Shown one piece after another: positions 15,771-29,300 of a stretch of 64,000 bases of DNA (position 1 is the stretch's first letter; each line of letters starts with the position of its first letter). The notes below the pieces were generated by a model. It did no database searches. It was given only the letters and a program-made list of their open reading frames with translations, and was not told the DNA's origin. Where the stretch lies: the NCBI GenBank assembly GCA_028023455.1, contig JAQFVV010006294.1, positions 1 through 64,000 on the forward strand, written 5' to 3'. This DNA comes from Epiperipatus broadwayi (taxonomy: Eukaryota > Onychophora > Udeonychophora > Euonychophora > Peripatidae). The translations under genes were made by a program, and so were the position numbers.

Positions 15771-18700
15771 ATTCAAAATCATCAATTTTTACCAATTTGT
15801 ACACTGCCTGCATTTCCAAGATTAAAAAGCGAAATAAACATGCTGGTGTACAATACTATATTTTGAATGAATTTTTTCACTGATTTTGTCATATTTAGGT
15901 AGAATTAGCTAAATAATACTGAACTGCAATGTTAAAGTATTCAAATTCATCAATTTTTAAAAATTTGTATTTTAGCTGTATTTCCAAGCTTAAAACGCGA
16001 AATGAACATGCTGGTGTACAATACTATATTTTGAATGAATTTTTTCGCTGATTTTGTCATATTTAGGTAGAATTAGCTAAATAATACTGAACTGCAATGT
16101 TAAAGTATTCAAATTCATCAATTTTTAGGAATTTGTAACCTGGCTGTATTTCCAAGCTTAAAACGCGAAATGAACATGCTGGTGTACAATACTATATTTT
16201 GAATGAATTTTTTCGCTGATTTTGTCATATTTAGGTGGAATTAGCTAAATAATACTGAACTGCAATGTTAAAGTATTCAAATTCATCAATTTTTAAAAAT
16301 TTGTATCCTAGCTGTATTTCCAAGCTTAAAACGCGAAATGAACATGCTGGTGTACAATACTATATTTTGAATGAATTTTTTCGCTGATTTTGTCATATTT
16401 AGGTAGAATTAGCTAAATAATACTGAACTGCAATGTTAAAGTATTCAAATTCATCAATTTTTAAAAATTTGTATCCTAGCTGTATTTCCAAGCTTAAAAC
16501 GCGAAATGAACATGCTGGTGTACAATACTATATTTTGAATGAATTTTTTCGCTGATTTTGTCATATTTAGGTAGAATTAGCTAAATAATACTGATCTGCA
16601 ATGTTAAAGTATTCAAATTCATCAATTTTTAAAAATTTGTATCCTAGCTGTATTTCCAAGCTTAAAACGCGAAATGAACATGCTGGTGTACAATACTATA
16701 TTTTGAATAAATTTTTTTGCTGATTTTGTCATATTTAGGTAGAATTAGCTAAATAATACTGAACTGCAATGTTAAAGTATTCAAATTCATCAATTTTTAA
16801 AAATTTGTATCCTAGCTGTATTTCCAAGCTTAAAACGCGATATGAACATGCTGGTGTACAATACTATATTTTGAATGAATTTTTTTACTGATTTTGTCAT
16901 ATTTAGGTAGAATTAGCTAAATTATACTGAACTGCAATGTTAAAGTATTCAAATTCATTAATTTTTAAAAATTTGTAACCAGGCTGTATTTCCAAGCTTA
17001 AAACGCGCTATGAACATGCTGGTATACAATACTATATTTTGAATAAATTTTTTCGCTGATTTTGTCATATTTAGGTAGAATTACCTAAATAATACTGAAC
17101 TGCAATGTTAAAGTATTCAAATTCATCAATTTTTAAAAATTTGTATCCTAGCTGTATTTCCAAGCTTAAAACGCGAAATGAACATGCTGCTATACAATAC
17201 TATATTTTGAATGAATTTTTTGCTGATTTTTTCATATTTAGGGTGAATTAGCTAAATAATACTGAACTGCAATGTTAAAGTATCCAAATGCATCAATTTT
17301 TTAAAATGTGTATCCTACCTGACTTTCCAAGCTTAAAACACGATTGGAACATGCTGGTGTACAATACTATATTTTGAGTGAATTTTTTCGCTGATTTTGT
17401 CATATTTAGGTAGAATTAGCTAAATAATACTGAACTGCAATGTTAAAGTATTCAAATTCATCAATTTTTAAAAATTTGTATCCTAGCTGTATTTCCAAGC
17501 TTAAAACGCGAAATGAACATGCTGGTGTACAATACTATATTTTGAATGAATTTTTTCACTGATTTTGTCATATTTAGGTAGAATTAGCTAAATAATACTG
17601 AACTGCAATGTTAAAGTTTTCAAATTCATCAATTTTTAACAATTTGTATCCTAGCTGTATACCCAAGCTTGAAGCACGAAATGAACATGCTGGTGCATAA
17701 TACTATATTTTGAAAGAAGTTTTCCGCTGATTTTGTCATATTTAGGTATACTTACCTAAATTATACTGAAGTGCAATTTTAAAGTATTCAAATTCATCAA
17801 TTTTTACCAATTTGTATACTGGCTGCATTTCCAAGATTAAAAAGCGAAATAAACATGCTGGTGTACAATACTATATTTTGAATGAATTTTTTCACTGATT
17901 TTGTCATATTTAGGTAGAATTAGCTAAATAATACTGAACTGCAATGTTAAAGTATTCAAATTCATCAATTTTTAACAATTTGTATTTTAGCTGTATTTCC
18001 AAGCTTGAAACACGAAATGAACATGCTGGTGTATAATACTATATTTTGAATGAATTTTTCCACTGATTTTGTCATATTTAGGAAGAATTACCTAAATTAT
18101 ACTGAACTGCAATGTTAAAGTATTCAAATTCATCAATATTTAACAATTTGTATCCTGGCTGTATTTCCAAGCTTAAAAAGTGAAATGAACATGCTGGTGT
18201 ACAATGCTATATTTTGAATGAATTTTTTGCTGATTTTGTCATATTTAGGTAGAATTAGCTAAATAATACTGAACTGCAATGTTAAAGTATTCAAATTCAT
18301 CAATTTTTAACAATTTGTATCCTAGCTGTATTTCCAAGCTTAAAATGCGATACGAACATGCTGGTGTACAATACTATATTGTGAGTGAATTTTTTCACTG
18401 ATTTTGTCATATTTAGGTAAAATTAGCTAAATTATACTGAACTGCAATGTTAAAGTATTTAAATTCATCAATATTTAACAATTTGTATCCTGGCTGTATT
18501 TCTAAGCTGAAAAATAGAAATGAACATGCTGGTGTACACTGCTATATATTGAATGAATTTTTTTGCTGATTTTGTCATATTTAGGTAGAATTAGCTAAAT
18601 ATTACTGAACTGCAATGTTAAAGTATTCAAATTCATTTTTAACAATTTGACCTGCTTTTCCGTTAAGCTTGTCTCTTTGTTTTTCTGTTTTTCTATTATA

Positions 18701-21700
18701 ATTGCTAAATTATACGACCAATTTAAATCATTATAATTTTAAATTTGTATGCTGTATTTCCAAGCTTAAGAAATGAACAGTGGTTCAATACTATATTTGA
18801 ATGAATGTTTTCCTGATTTTGTCATATTTAGTAGAATTAGTAAATAATACTGAACTGCAATGTTAAAGTATTCAAATTCATCAATTTTTAAAAATTTGTA
18901 TCCTAGCTGTATTTCCAAGCTTAAAACGTGAAATGAACATGCTGGTGTACAATACTATATTTTGAATGAATTTTTTTGCTGATTTTGTCATATTTAGGTA
19001 GAATTAGCTAAATAATACTTTTATGCAATGTTAAAGTATTCAAATTCATCAATATTTAACAATTTGTATCCTGGCTGTATTTTCAAGCATTATAAGTGAA
19101 ATGAACATGCTGGTGTACACTGCTATATATTGAATACATTTTTTGCTGATTTTGCCATATTTAGGTAGAATTAGCTAAATAATACTGAACTGCAATGTTA
19201 AAGTATTCAAATTAATCAATGTTTAACAATTTGTATCCTAGCTGTATTTCCAAGCTTAAAACGCGAAATGAACATGCTGGTGTACAATAATATATTTTGA
19301 ATAAATTTTTTAGCTGATTTTGTCATATTTAGATAGAATTACCTAAATAATACTGAACTGCAATGTTAAAGTATTCAAATTCATCAATTTTCAAAAATTT
19401 GTATCCTAGCTGTATTTCCAAGCTTAAAACGCGAATTGAACATGCTGGTGTACAATACTACATTTTGAATGAATTTTTTCGCTGATTTTGTCATATTTAG
19501 GTAGAATTAGCTAAATAATACTGAACTGCAATGTTAAAGTATTCAAATTATTCAATTTTTAAAAATTTGCATCCTAGCTGCATTTCCAAGGTTAAAACGT
19601 GAAATGAACATGCTGGTGTACAATAGTATATTTTGAAAGAATTTTTTCATTGACTTTGTCATATTTAGGTAGAATTACCTAAATAATTCTGAACTGCAAT
19701 GTTAAAATATTCAAATACATCAATTTTTGAAAATTCGTATCCTAGCTGTATTTCCAAGCTTAAAACACGAAATGGACATGCTGGTATACGATACTACATT
19801 ATGAATGAATTTTTTCAGTGATTTTGTCATATGTAAGGAGAATTAGCTAAATAATACTGAACTGCAACGTTAAAGTTTTCAAATCCAACAATTTTTAAAA
19901 ATTTGTATCCTAGCTGTATTTCCAAGATTAAAACACGAAATGAACATGTTGCTATACAATACTATATTTTGAATGAATTTTTTGCTGAATTTTTCATATT
20001 TAGGGAGAATTAGCTAAATAATACTGAACTGCAACGTTAAAGTTATCAAATCCAACAATTTTTTAAAATGTGTATCCTACCTGACTTTCCAAGCTTAAAA
20101 CACGAATTGAACATGCTGGTGTACAATACTATATTTTGAGTGAATTTTTTTGCTGATGTTGTCATATTTAGGTAGAATTAGCTAAATAATACTGAACTGC
20201 AATGTTAAAGTTTTCAAATTCATCACTTTTTAACAATTTGTATCCTAGCTCTATTTCCAAGCTTCAAATGTGAAATGAACATGCTTGTGTACAATACTAT
20301 ATTTTCAATGAATTTTTTTTCTGATTTTGTCATATTTAGGTAGAATTACATAAATTTTACTGAACTGCAAGGTTAAAGTATTCAAATTCATCAATTTTTA
20401 ACAATTTGTATCCTGGCTGTATTTGCAAGATTAAAAAGCGAAATAAACATGCTGGTGTACAATACTATATTTGGAATAAATTTTTTCACTGATTTTTTCA
20501 GATTTATGTAGAATTACCTAAATAATACTGAACTGCAATGTTAAAGTATTCAAATTCATCAATTTTTAAAAGTTTTTTTCCTAGCTTTATTTCCAAGCTT
20601 AAAAGGAAATATGAACATGCTGCTGTAAGATATTATATTTTATATGAATTTTTTTACTGATTTTGTCATATTTAGCTAGAACTGACTAAATAATACTGAA
20701 CGGCAATGTTAAAGTATTTAAATTCATCAATTTTTAACAAGTTGTATTTTAGCTGTATGTCCAAGCTTCAAATGCGAAATGAACATGCTTGTGTACAATA
20801 CTATATTTTCAATGAATTTTTCTTCTGATTTTTTCATATTTAGATAGTATTACATAAATTATACTGAACTGCAAGGTTAAAGTATTTAAATTCATCAATT
20901 TTTAACAATTATCCTGGCTGTATTTTCAAGATTAAAAAGCAAAATAAACATGCTGGTGTACAATACTATATTTTGAATGAATTTTTTTACTTCTTTTGTC
21001 ATATTTAAATAGAATTAGCTAAATAATACTGAACTGCAATGTTAAAGTATTCAAATTCATCAATTTTTAAAAATTTGTATCCTAGCTGTATTTCCAAGCG
21101 TAAAACGCGAAATGAACATGCTGGTGTACAATACTATATTTTGAATGAATGTTTTCACTGATTTTGTCATATTTACGTAGAATTAGCTAAATAATACCGA
21201 ACTGCAATGTTAAAGTATTCAAAATTATCAATTTTTAACAATTTGTATCCGGGCTGTATTTCCAAGCTTAAAAAGTGAAATTAACATGCTGGTGTACAAT
21301 GCTATATATTGAATGAATTTTTTTGCTGATTTTGTCATATTTAGGTAGAATTAGCTAAATAATACTGAACTGCAATGTTAAAGTATTCAAATTCATCAAT
21401 TTTTAAAAATTTGTATCCTAGCTGTATTTCCAAGCTTAAAACGCGAAATGAACATGCTGGTATATAATACTATATTTTGAATGAATTTTTTCGCTGATTT
21501 TGTCATATTTAGGTAGAATTAGCTAAATAATACTGAACTGCAATGTTAAAGTATTCAAATTCATCAATTTTTAAAAATTTGTATCCTAGCTGTATTTCCA
21601 AGCTTAAAACGCGAAATGAACATGCTGGTGTACAATACTATATTTTGAATGAATTTTTTCGCTGATTTTGTCATATTTAGGTAGAATTAGCTAAATTATA

Positions 21701-23384
21701 CTGAACTGCAATGTTAAAGTATTCAAATTCATCAATTTTTAAAAATTTGTATCCTAGCTGTATTTCCAAGCTTAAAACGCGAAATGAACATGCTGGTGTA
21801 CAATACTATATTTTGAATGAATTTTTTCGCTGATTTTGTCATATTTAGGTAGAATTAGCTAAATAATACTGAACTGCAATGTTAAAGTATTCAAATTCAA
21901 CAATTTTTAAAAATTTGTTGCCTAGCTGTATTTCCAAGATTAAAATGCGAAATGAACATGCTGGTATACAATACTATATTTTGAATGAATTTTTAGCTGA
22001 TTTTGTCATATTTAGGTAGAATTAGCTAAATAATACTGAACTGCAATGTTAAAGTATTCAAATTCATCAATTTTTAAAAATGTGTATCCTAGCTGTATTT
22101 CCAAGCTTAAAACGCGAATGGAACATGCTGGTGTACAATACTATATTTTGAATAAATTTTTTCGCTGATTTTGTCATATTTAGGTAGAATTAGCTAAATA
22201 ATACTGAACTGCAATGTTAAAGTATTCAAATTCATCAATTTTTAAAAATTTGTATCCTAGCTGTATTTCCAAGCTTAAAACGCGAAATGGAACATGCTGG
22301 TGTACAATACTATATTTTGAATGAATTTTTTCGCTGATTTTGTCATATTTAGGTAGAATTACCTAAATAATACTGAACTGCAATGTTAAAGTATTCAAAT
22401 TCATCAATTTTTAAAAATTTGTATCCTAGCTGTATTTCCAAGCTTAAAACGCGAAATGGACATGCTGGTATACAATACTATATTTTGAATGAATTTTTTC
22501 GCTGATTTTGTCATATTTAGGTGGAATTAGCTAAATAATACTGAACTGCAATGTTAAAGTATTCAAATTCATCAATTTTTAAAAATTTGTATCCTAGCTG
22601 TATTTCCAAGCTTAAAACGCGAAATGAACATGCTGGTGTACAATACTATATTTTGAATGAATGTTTTCGCTGATTTTGTCATATTTAGGTAGAATTAGCT
22701 AAATAATACTGAACTGCAATGTTAAAGTATTCAAATTCATCAATTTTTAAAAATTTGTATCCTAGCTGTATTTCCAAGCTTAAAACGCGAAATGAACATG
22801 CTGGTGTACAATACTATATTTTGAATGAATTTTTTCACTGATTTTGTGATATTTAGGTAGAATTAGCTAAATAATACTGAACTGCAATGTTAAAGTATTC
22901 AAATTCATCAATTTTTAAAAATTTGTATCCTAGCTGTATTTCCAAGCTTAAAACGCGAAATGGAACATGCTGGTGTACAATACTATATTTTGAATGAATT
23001 TTTTTGCTGATTTTGTCATATTTAGGTAGAATTAGCTAAATAATACTGAACTGCAATGTTAAAGTATTCAAATTCATCAATTTTTAACAATTTGTATCCT
23101 GGCTGTATTTCCAAGCTTAAAAAGCGAAATGAACATGCTGGTGTACAATACTATATTTTGAATGAATTTTTTCACTGATTTTGTCATATTTAGGTAGAAT
23201 TAGCTAAATAATACTGAACTGCAATGTTAAAGTATTCAAATTCATCAATTTTTAACAATTTGTATCCTAGCTGTGTTTCCAAGCTTAAAACGCGAAATGA
23301 ACATCCTAGTGTACAATACTATATTTTGAATGAATTTTTTTGCTGATTTTGTTATATTTCGGTAGAATTAGCTAAATAATACTT
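15771..23384. repeat. Higher-order repeat copy C, partly homogenised
   Basis: Third copy of the long unit. It starts with the same rare monomer as positions 1 and 7894 (accaatttgtacactgcctg near 15790) and carries the markers at 17661, 17769, 19021 and 20699. Stretches near 16100-17000 and after 21350 are nearly pure consensus monomer, so this copy is a mosaic of higher-order variants and homogenised units. The right boundary is set at the next acttttatgc marker (ttatgc at 23385) and is approximate. Confidence 0.7.
18630..18850. repeat. Degenerate or mis-assembled satellite segment
   Basis: The monomer period breaks here. About 100 bases (roughly 18640-18740) are pyrimidine-rich and align poorly to the monomer. 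They are followed by a monomer with many one-base deletions (cttaagaaatgaacagtgg, atatttagtagaattag). The distance between higher-order landmarks across this point is shorter by roughly 90-110 bases than across the previous copy. Either a rearrangement junction or a low-quality assembly join would explain it. Confidence 0.65.
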
Positions 23385-26300
23385 TTATGCAATGTTAAAG
23401 TATTCAAATTCATCAATATTTAACAATTTGTATCCTGGCTGTATTTTCAAGCATTATAAGTGAAATGAACATGCTGGTGTACACTGCTATATATTGAATA
23501 CATTTTTTGCTGATTTTGCCATATTTAGGTAGAATTAGCTAAATAATACTGAACTGCAATGTTAAAGTATTCAAATTCATCAATTTTTAACAATTTGTAT
23601 CCTAGCTGTATTTCCAAGCTTAAAACGCGAAATGAACATGCTGGTGTACAATACTATATTTTGAATGAATTTTTTCGCTGATTTTGTCATATTTAGGTAG
23701 AATTATCTAAATAATACTGAACTGCAATGTTAAAGTATTCAAATTCATCAATTTTTAAAAATTTGTATCCTAGCTGTATTTCCAAGCTTAAAACGCGAAA
23801 TGAACATGCTGGTGTACAATACTATATTTTGAATGAATTTTTTCGCTGATTTTGTCATATTTAGGTAGAATTAGCTAAATAATACTGAACTGCAATGTTA
23901 AAGTATTCAAATTCATCAATTTTTAAAAATTTGCATCCTAGCTGCATTTCCAAGCTTAAAACGCGAAATGAACATGCTGGTGTACAATAGTATATTTTGA
24001 ATGAATTTTTTCGCTGACTTTGTCATATTTAGGTAGAATTACCTAAATAATTCTGAACTGCAATGTTAAAATATTCAAATACATCAATTTTTAAAAATTC
24101 GTATCCTAGCTGTATTTCCAAGCTTAAAACGCGAAATGGACATGCTGGTATACAATACTATATTTTGAATGAATTTTTTCGCTGATTTTGTCATATTTAG
24201 GTAGAATTAGCTAAATAATACTGAACTGCAATGTTAAAGTATTCAAATTCATCAATTTTTAAAAATTTGTATCCTAGCTGTATTTCCAAGCTTAAAACGC
24301 GAAATGGACATGCTGGTATACAATACTATATTTTGAATGAATTTTTTCGCTGATTTTGTCATATTTAGGGAGAATTAGCTAAATAATACTGAACTGCAAT
24401 GTTAAAGTATTCAAATTCATCAATTTTTAAAAATGTGTATCCTACCTGACTTTCCAAGCTTAAAACACGAATTGAACATGCTGGTGTACAATACTATATT
24501 TTGAGTGAATTTTTTTGCTGATTTTGTCATATTTAGGTAGAATTAGCTAAATAATACTGAACTGCAATGTTAAAGTATTCAAATTCATCAATTTTTAAAA
24601 ATTTGTATCCTAGCTGTATTTCCAAGCTTAAAACGCGAAATGAACATGCTGGTGTACAATACTATATTTTGAATGAATTTTTTCGCTGATTTTGTCATAT
24701 TTAGGTAGAATTAGCTAAATTATACTGAACTGCAATGTTAAAGTATTGAAATTCATCAATTTTTAAAAATTTGTATCCTGGCTGTATTTCCAAGCTTAAA
24801 ACGCGAAATGAAGATGCTGGTGTACAATATTATATTTTGAATGAATTTTTTCGCTGATTTTGTCATATTTAGGTAGAATTACCTAAATAATACTGAACTG
24901 CAATGTTAAAGTATTCAAATTCATCAATTTTTAAAAATTTGTATCCTAGCTGTATTTCCAAGCTTAAAACGCGAAATGAACATGCTGGTGTACAATACTA
25001 TATTTTGAATGAATTTTTTTACTGATTTTGTCATATTTAGCTAGAACTGACTAAATAATACTGAACGGCAATGTTAAAGTATTCAAATTCATCAATATTT
25101 AACAATTTGTATCCTAGCTGTATTTCCAAGCTTAAAACGCGAAATGAACATGCTGGTGTACAATACTATATTTTGAATGAATTTTTTTACTGATTTTGTC
25201 ATATTTAGGTAGAATTAGCTAAATTATACTGAACTGCAATGTTAAAGTATTCAAATTCATCAATTTTTAAAAATTTGTATCCTGGCTGTATTTCCAAGAT
25301 TAAAACGCTAAATGAACATGCTGGTGTACAATACTATATTTTGAATGAATTTTTTCGCTTCTTTTGTCATATTTAAATAGAATTAGCTAAATAATACTGA
25401 ACTGCAATGTTAAAGTATTCAAATTCATCAATATTTAACAATTTGTATCCTAGCTGTATTTCCAAGATTAAAACGCGAAATGAACATGCTGGTATACAAT
25501 ACTATATTTTGAATGAATTTTTTCACTGATTTTGTCATATTTAGGTAGAATTAGCTAAATAATACTGAACTGCAATGTTAAAGTATTCAAATTCATCAAT
25601 TTTTAAAAATTTGTATCCTAGCTGTATTTCCAAGCTTAAAACGCGAAATGAACATGCTGGTGTACAATACTATATTTTGAATGAATTTTTTCACTGATTT
25701 TGTCATATTTAGGTAGAATTAGCTAAATAATACTGAACTGCAATGTTAAAGTATTCAAATTCATCAATTTTTAAAAATTTGTATTTTAGCTGTATTTCCA
25801 AGCTTAAAACGCGAAATGAACATGCTGGTGTACAATACTATATTTTGAATGAATTTTTTCACTGATTTTGTCATATTTAGGTAGAATTACCTAAATTATA
25901 CTGAACTGCAATGTTAAAGTATTCAAATTCATCAATTTTTAAAAATTTGTATCCTAGCTGTATTTCCAAGCTTAAAACGCGAAATGAACATGCTGGTGTA
26001 CAATTCTATATTTTGAATGAATTTTTTCGCTGATTTTGTCATATTTAGGTGGAATTAGCTAAATAATACTGAACTGCAATGTTAAAGTATTCAAATTCAT
26101 CAATTTTTAAAAATTTGTATCCTAGCTGTATTTCCAAGCTTAAAACGCGAAATGAACATGCTGGTGTACAATACTATATTTTGAATGAATTTTTTCGCTG
26201 ATTTTGTCATATTTAGGTAGAATTAGCTAAATAATACTGAAATGCAATGTTAAAGTATTCAAATTCATCAATTTTTAAAAATTTGTATCCTAGCTGTATT

Positions 26301-29300
26301 TCCAAGCTTAAAACGCGAAATGAACATGCTGGTGTACAATACTATATTTTGAATGAATTTTTTCGCTGATTTTGTCATATTTATGTAGAATTAGCTAAAT
26401 TATACTGAACTGCAATGTTAAAGTATTCAAATTCATCAATTTTTAAAAATTTGTATCCTAGCTGTATTTCCAAGCTTAAAACGCGCTATGAACATGCTGG
26501 TGTACAATACTATATTTTGAATGAATTTTTTCGCTGATTTTGTCATATTTAGGTAGAATTAGCTAAATAATACTGAACTGCAATGTTAAAGTATTCAAAT
26601 TCATCAATTTTTAAAAATTTGTATCCTAGCTGTATTTCCAAGCTTAAAACGCGAAATGAACATGCTGGTATACAATACTATATTTTGAATGAATTTTTTC
26701 GCTGATTTTGTCATATTTAGGTAGAATTAGCTAAATAATACTGAACTGCAATGTTAAAGTATTCAAATTCATCAATTTTTAAAAATTTGTTTCCTAGCTG
26801 TATTTCCAAGCTTAAAACGCGATTGGAACATGCTGGTGTACAATACTATATTTTGAATGAATTTTTTCGCTGATTTTGTCATATTTAGGTAGAATTAGCT
26901 AAATAATACTGAACTGCAATGTTAAAGTATCCAAATTCATCAATTTTTAAAAATTTGTATCCTAGCTGTATTTCCAAGCTTAAAACGCGAAATGAACATG
27001 CTGGTATACAATACTATATTTTGAATGAATTTTTTCACTGATTTTGTCATATTTAAGTAGAATTATTTAAATTATACTGAACTGCAATGTTAAAGTATTC
27101 AAATTCATCAATTTTTAACAATTTGTATTTTAGCTGTATTTCCAAGCTTGAAACACGAAATGAACATGCTGGTGTATAATACTATATTTTGAATGAATTT
27201 TTCCACTGATTTTGTCATATTTAGGTAGAATTACCTAAATTATACTGAACTGCAATGTTAAAGTATTCAAATTCATCAATTTTTACCAATTTGTATCCTG
27301 GCTGTATTTCCAAGCTTAAAAAGCGATATGAACATGCTGGTGTACAATAGTAAATTTTGAATGAATTTTTTCACTGATTTTGTCATATTTAGGTAGAATT
27401 AGCTAAATAATACTGAACTGCAATGTTAAACTATTTAAATTCATCAATTTTTATGAATTTGTATCCTAGCTGTATTTCCAAGATTAAATCATGAAATGTA
27501 CATGCTGGTGTACAATACTATATTTTGAATGAATTTTTTCACTGATTTTGTCATATTTAGGTAGAATTAGCTAAATAATACTGAACTGCAATGTTAAAGT
27601 ATTCAAATTCATCAATTTTTAAAAATTTGTATCCTAGCTGTATTTCCAAGCTTAAAACGCGAAATGAACATGCTGGTGTACAATACTATATTTTGAATGA
27701 ATTTTTTCGCTGATTTTGTCATATTTAGGTAGAATTAGCTAAATAATACTGATCTGCAATGTTAAAGTATTCAAATTCATCAATTTTTAAAAATTTGTAA
27801 CCTGGCTGTATTTCCAAGCTTAAAACCCGCTAAGAACATGCTGGTGTACACTACTATATTTTGAATGAATTTTTTTACTGATTTTGTCATATTTAGGTAG
27901 AATTAGCTAAATAATACTGAACTGCAATGTTAAAGTATTCAAATTCATCAATTTTTAAAAATTTGTATCCTAGCTGTGTTTCCAAGCTTAAAACGCGAAA
28001 TGAACATGCTGGTGTACAATACTATATTTTGAATGAATTTTTTCGCTGATTTTGTTATATTTCGGTACAATTAGCTAAATAATACTTTTATGCAATGTTA
28101 AAGTTTTCAAATTCATCAATATTTAGCAATTTGTATCCTGGCTGTATTTTCAAGCATTATAAGTGAAATGAACATGCTGGTGTGCACTGCTATATATTGA
28201 ATACATTTTTTGCTGATTTTGCCATATTTAGGTAGAATTAGCTAAATAATACTGAACTGCAATGTTAAAGTATTCAAATTCATCAATGTTTAACAATTTG
28301 TATCCTAGCTGTATTTCCAAGCTTAAAACGCGAAATGAACATGCTGGTGTACAATACTATATTTTGAATGAATTTTTTCGCTGATTTTGTCATATTTAGG
28401 TAGAATTATCTAAATAATACTGAACTGCAATGTTAAAGTATTCAAATTCATCAATTTTTAAAAATTTGTATCCTAGCTGTATTTCCAAGCTTAAAACGCG
28501 AATTGGAACATGCTGGTGTACAATACTATATTTTGAATGAATTTTTTCGCTGATTTTGTCATATTTAGGTAGAATTAGCTAAATAATACTGAACTGCAAT
28601 GTTAAAGTATTCAAATTCATCAATTTTTAAAAATTTGTATCCTAGCTGTATTTCCAAGCTTAAAACGCGAAATGGAACATGCTGGTGTACAATACTATAT
28701 TTTGAATGAATTTTTTCGCTGATTTTGTCATATTTAGGTAGAATTACCTAAATAATACTGAACTGCAATGTTAAAGTATTCAAATTCATCAATTTTTAAA
28801 AATTTGTATCCTAGCTGTATTTCCAAGCTTAAAACGCGAAATGGACATGCTGGTATACAATACTATATTTTGAATGAATTTTTTCGCTGATTTTGTCATA
28901 TTTAGGTAGACTTAGCTAAATAATACTGAACTGCAATGTTAAAGTATACAAATTCATCAATTTTTAAAAATTTGTATCCTAGCTGTATTTCCAAGCTTAA
29001 AACGCGAAATGGACATGCTGGTATACAATACTATATTTTGAATGAATTTTTTCGCTGATTTTGTCATATTTAGGGAGAATTAGCTAAATAATACTGAACT
29101 GCAATGTTAAAGTATTCAAATTCATCAATTTTTAAAAATTTGTATCCTAGCTGTATTTCCAAGCTTAAAACGCGATTGGAACAAGCTCGTGTACAATACT
29201 ATATTTTGAGTGAATTTTTTCGCTGATTTTGTCATATTTAGGTAGAATTAGCTAAATAATACTGAACTGCAATGTTAAAGTATTCAAATTCATCAATTTT

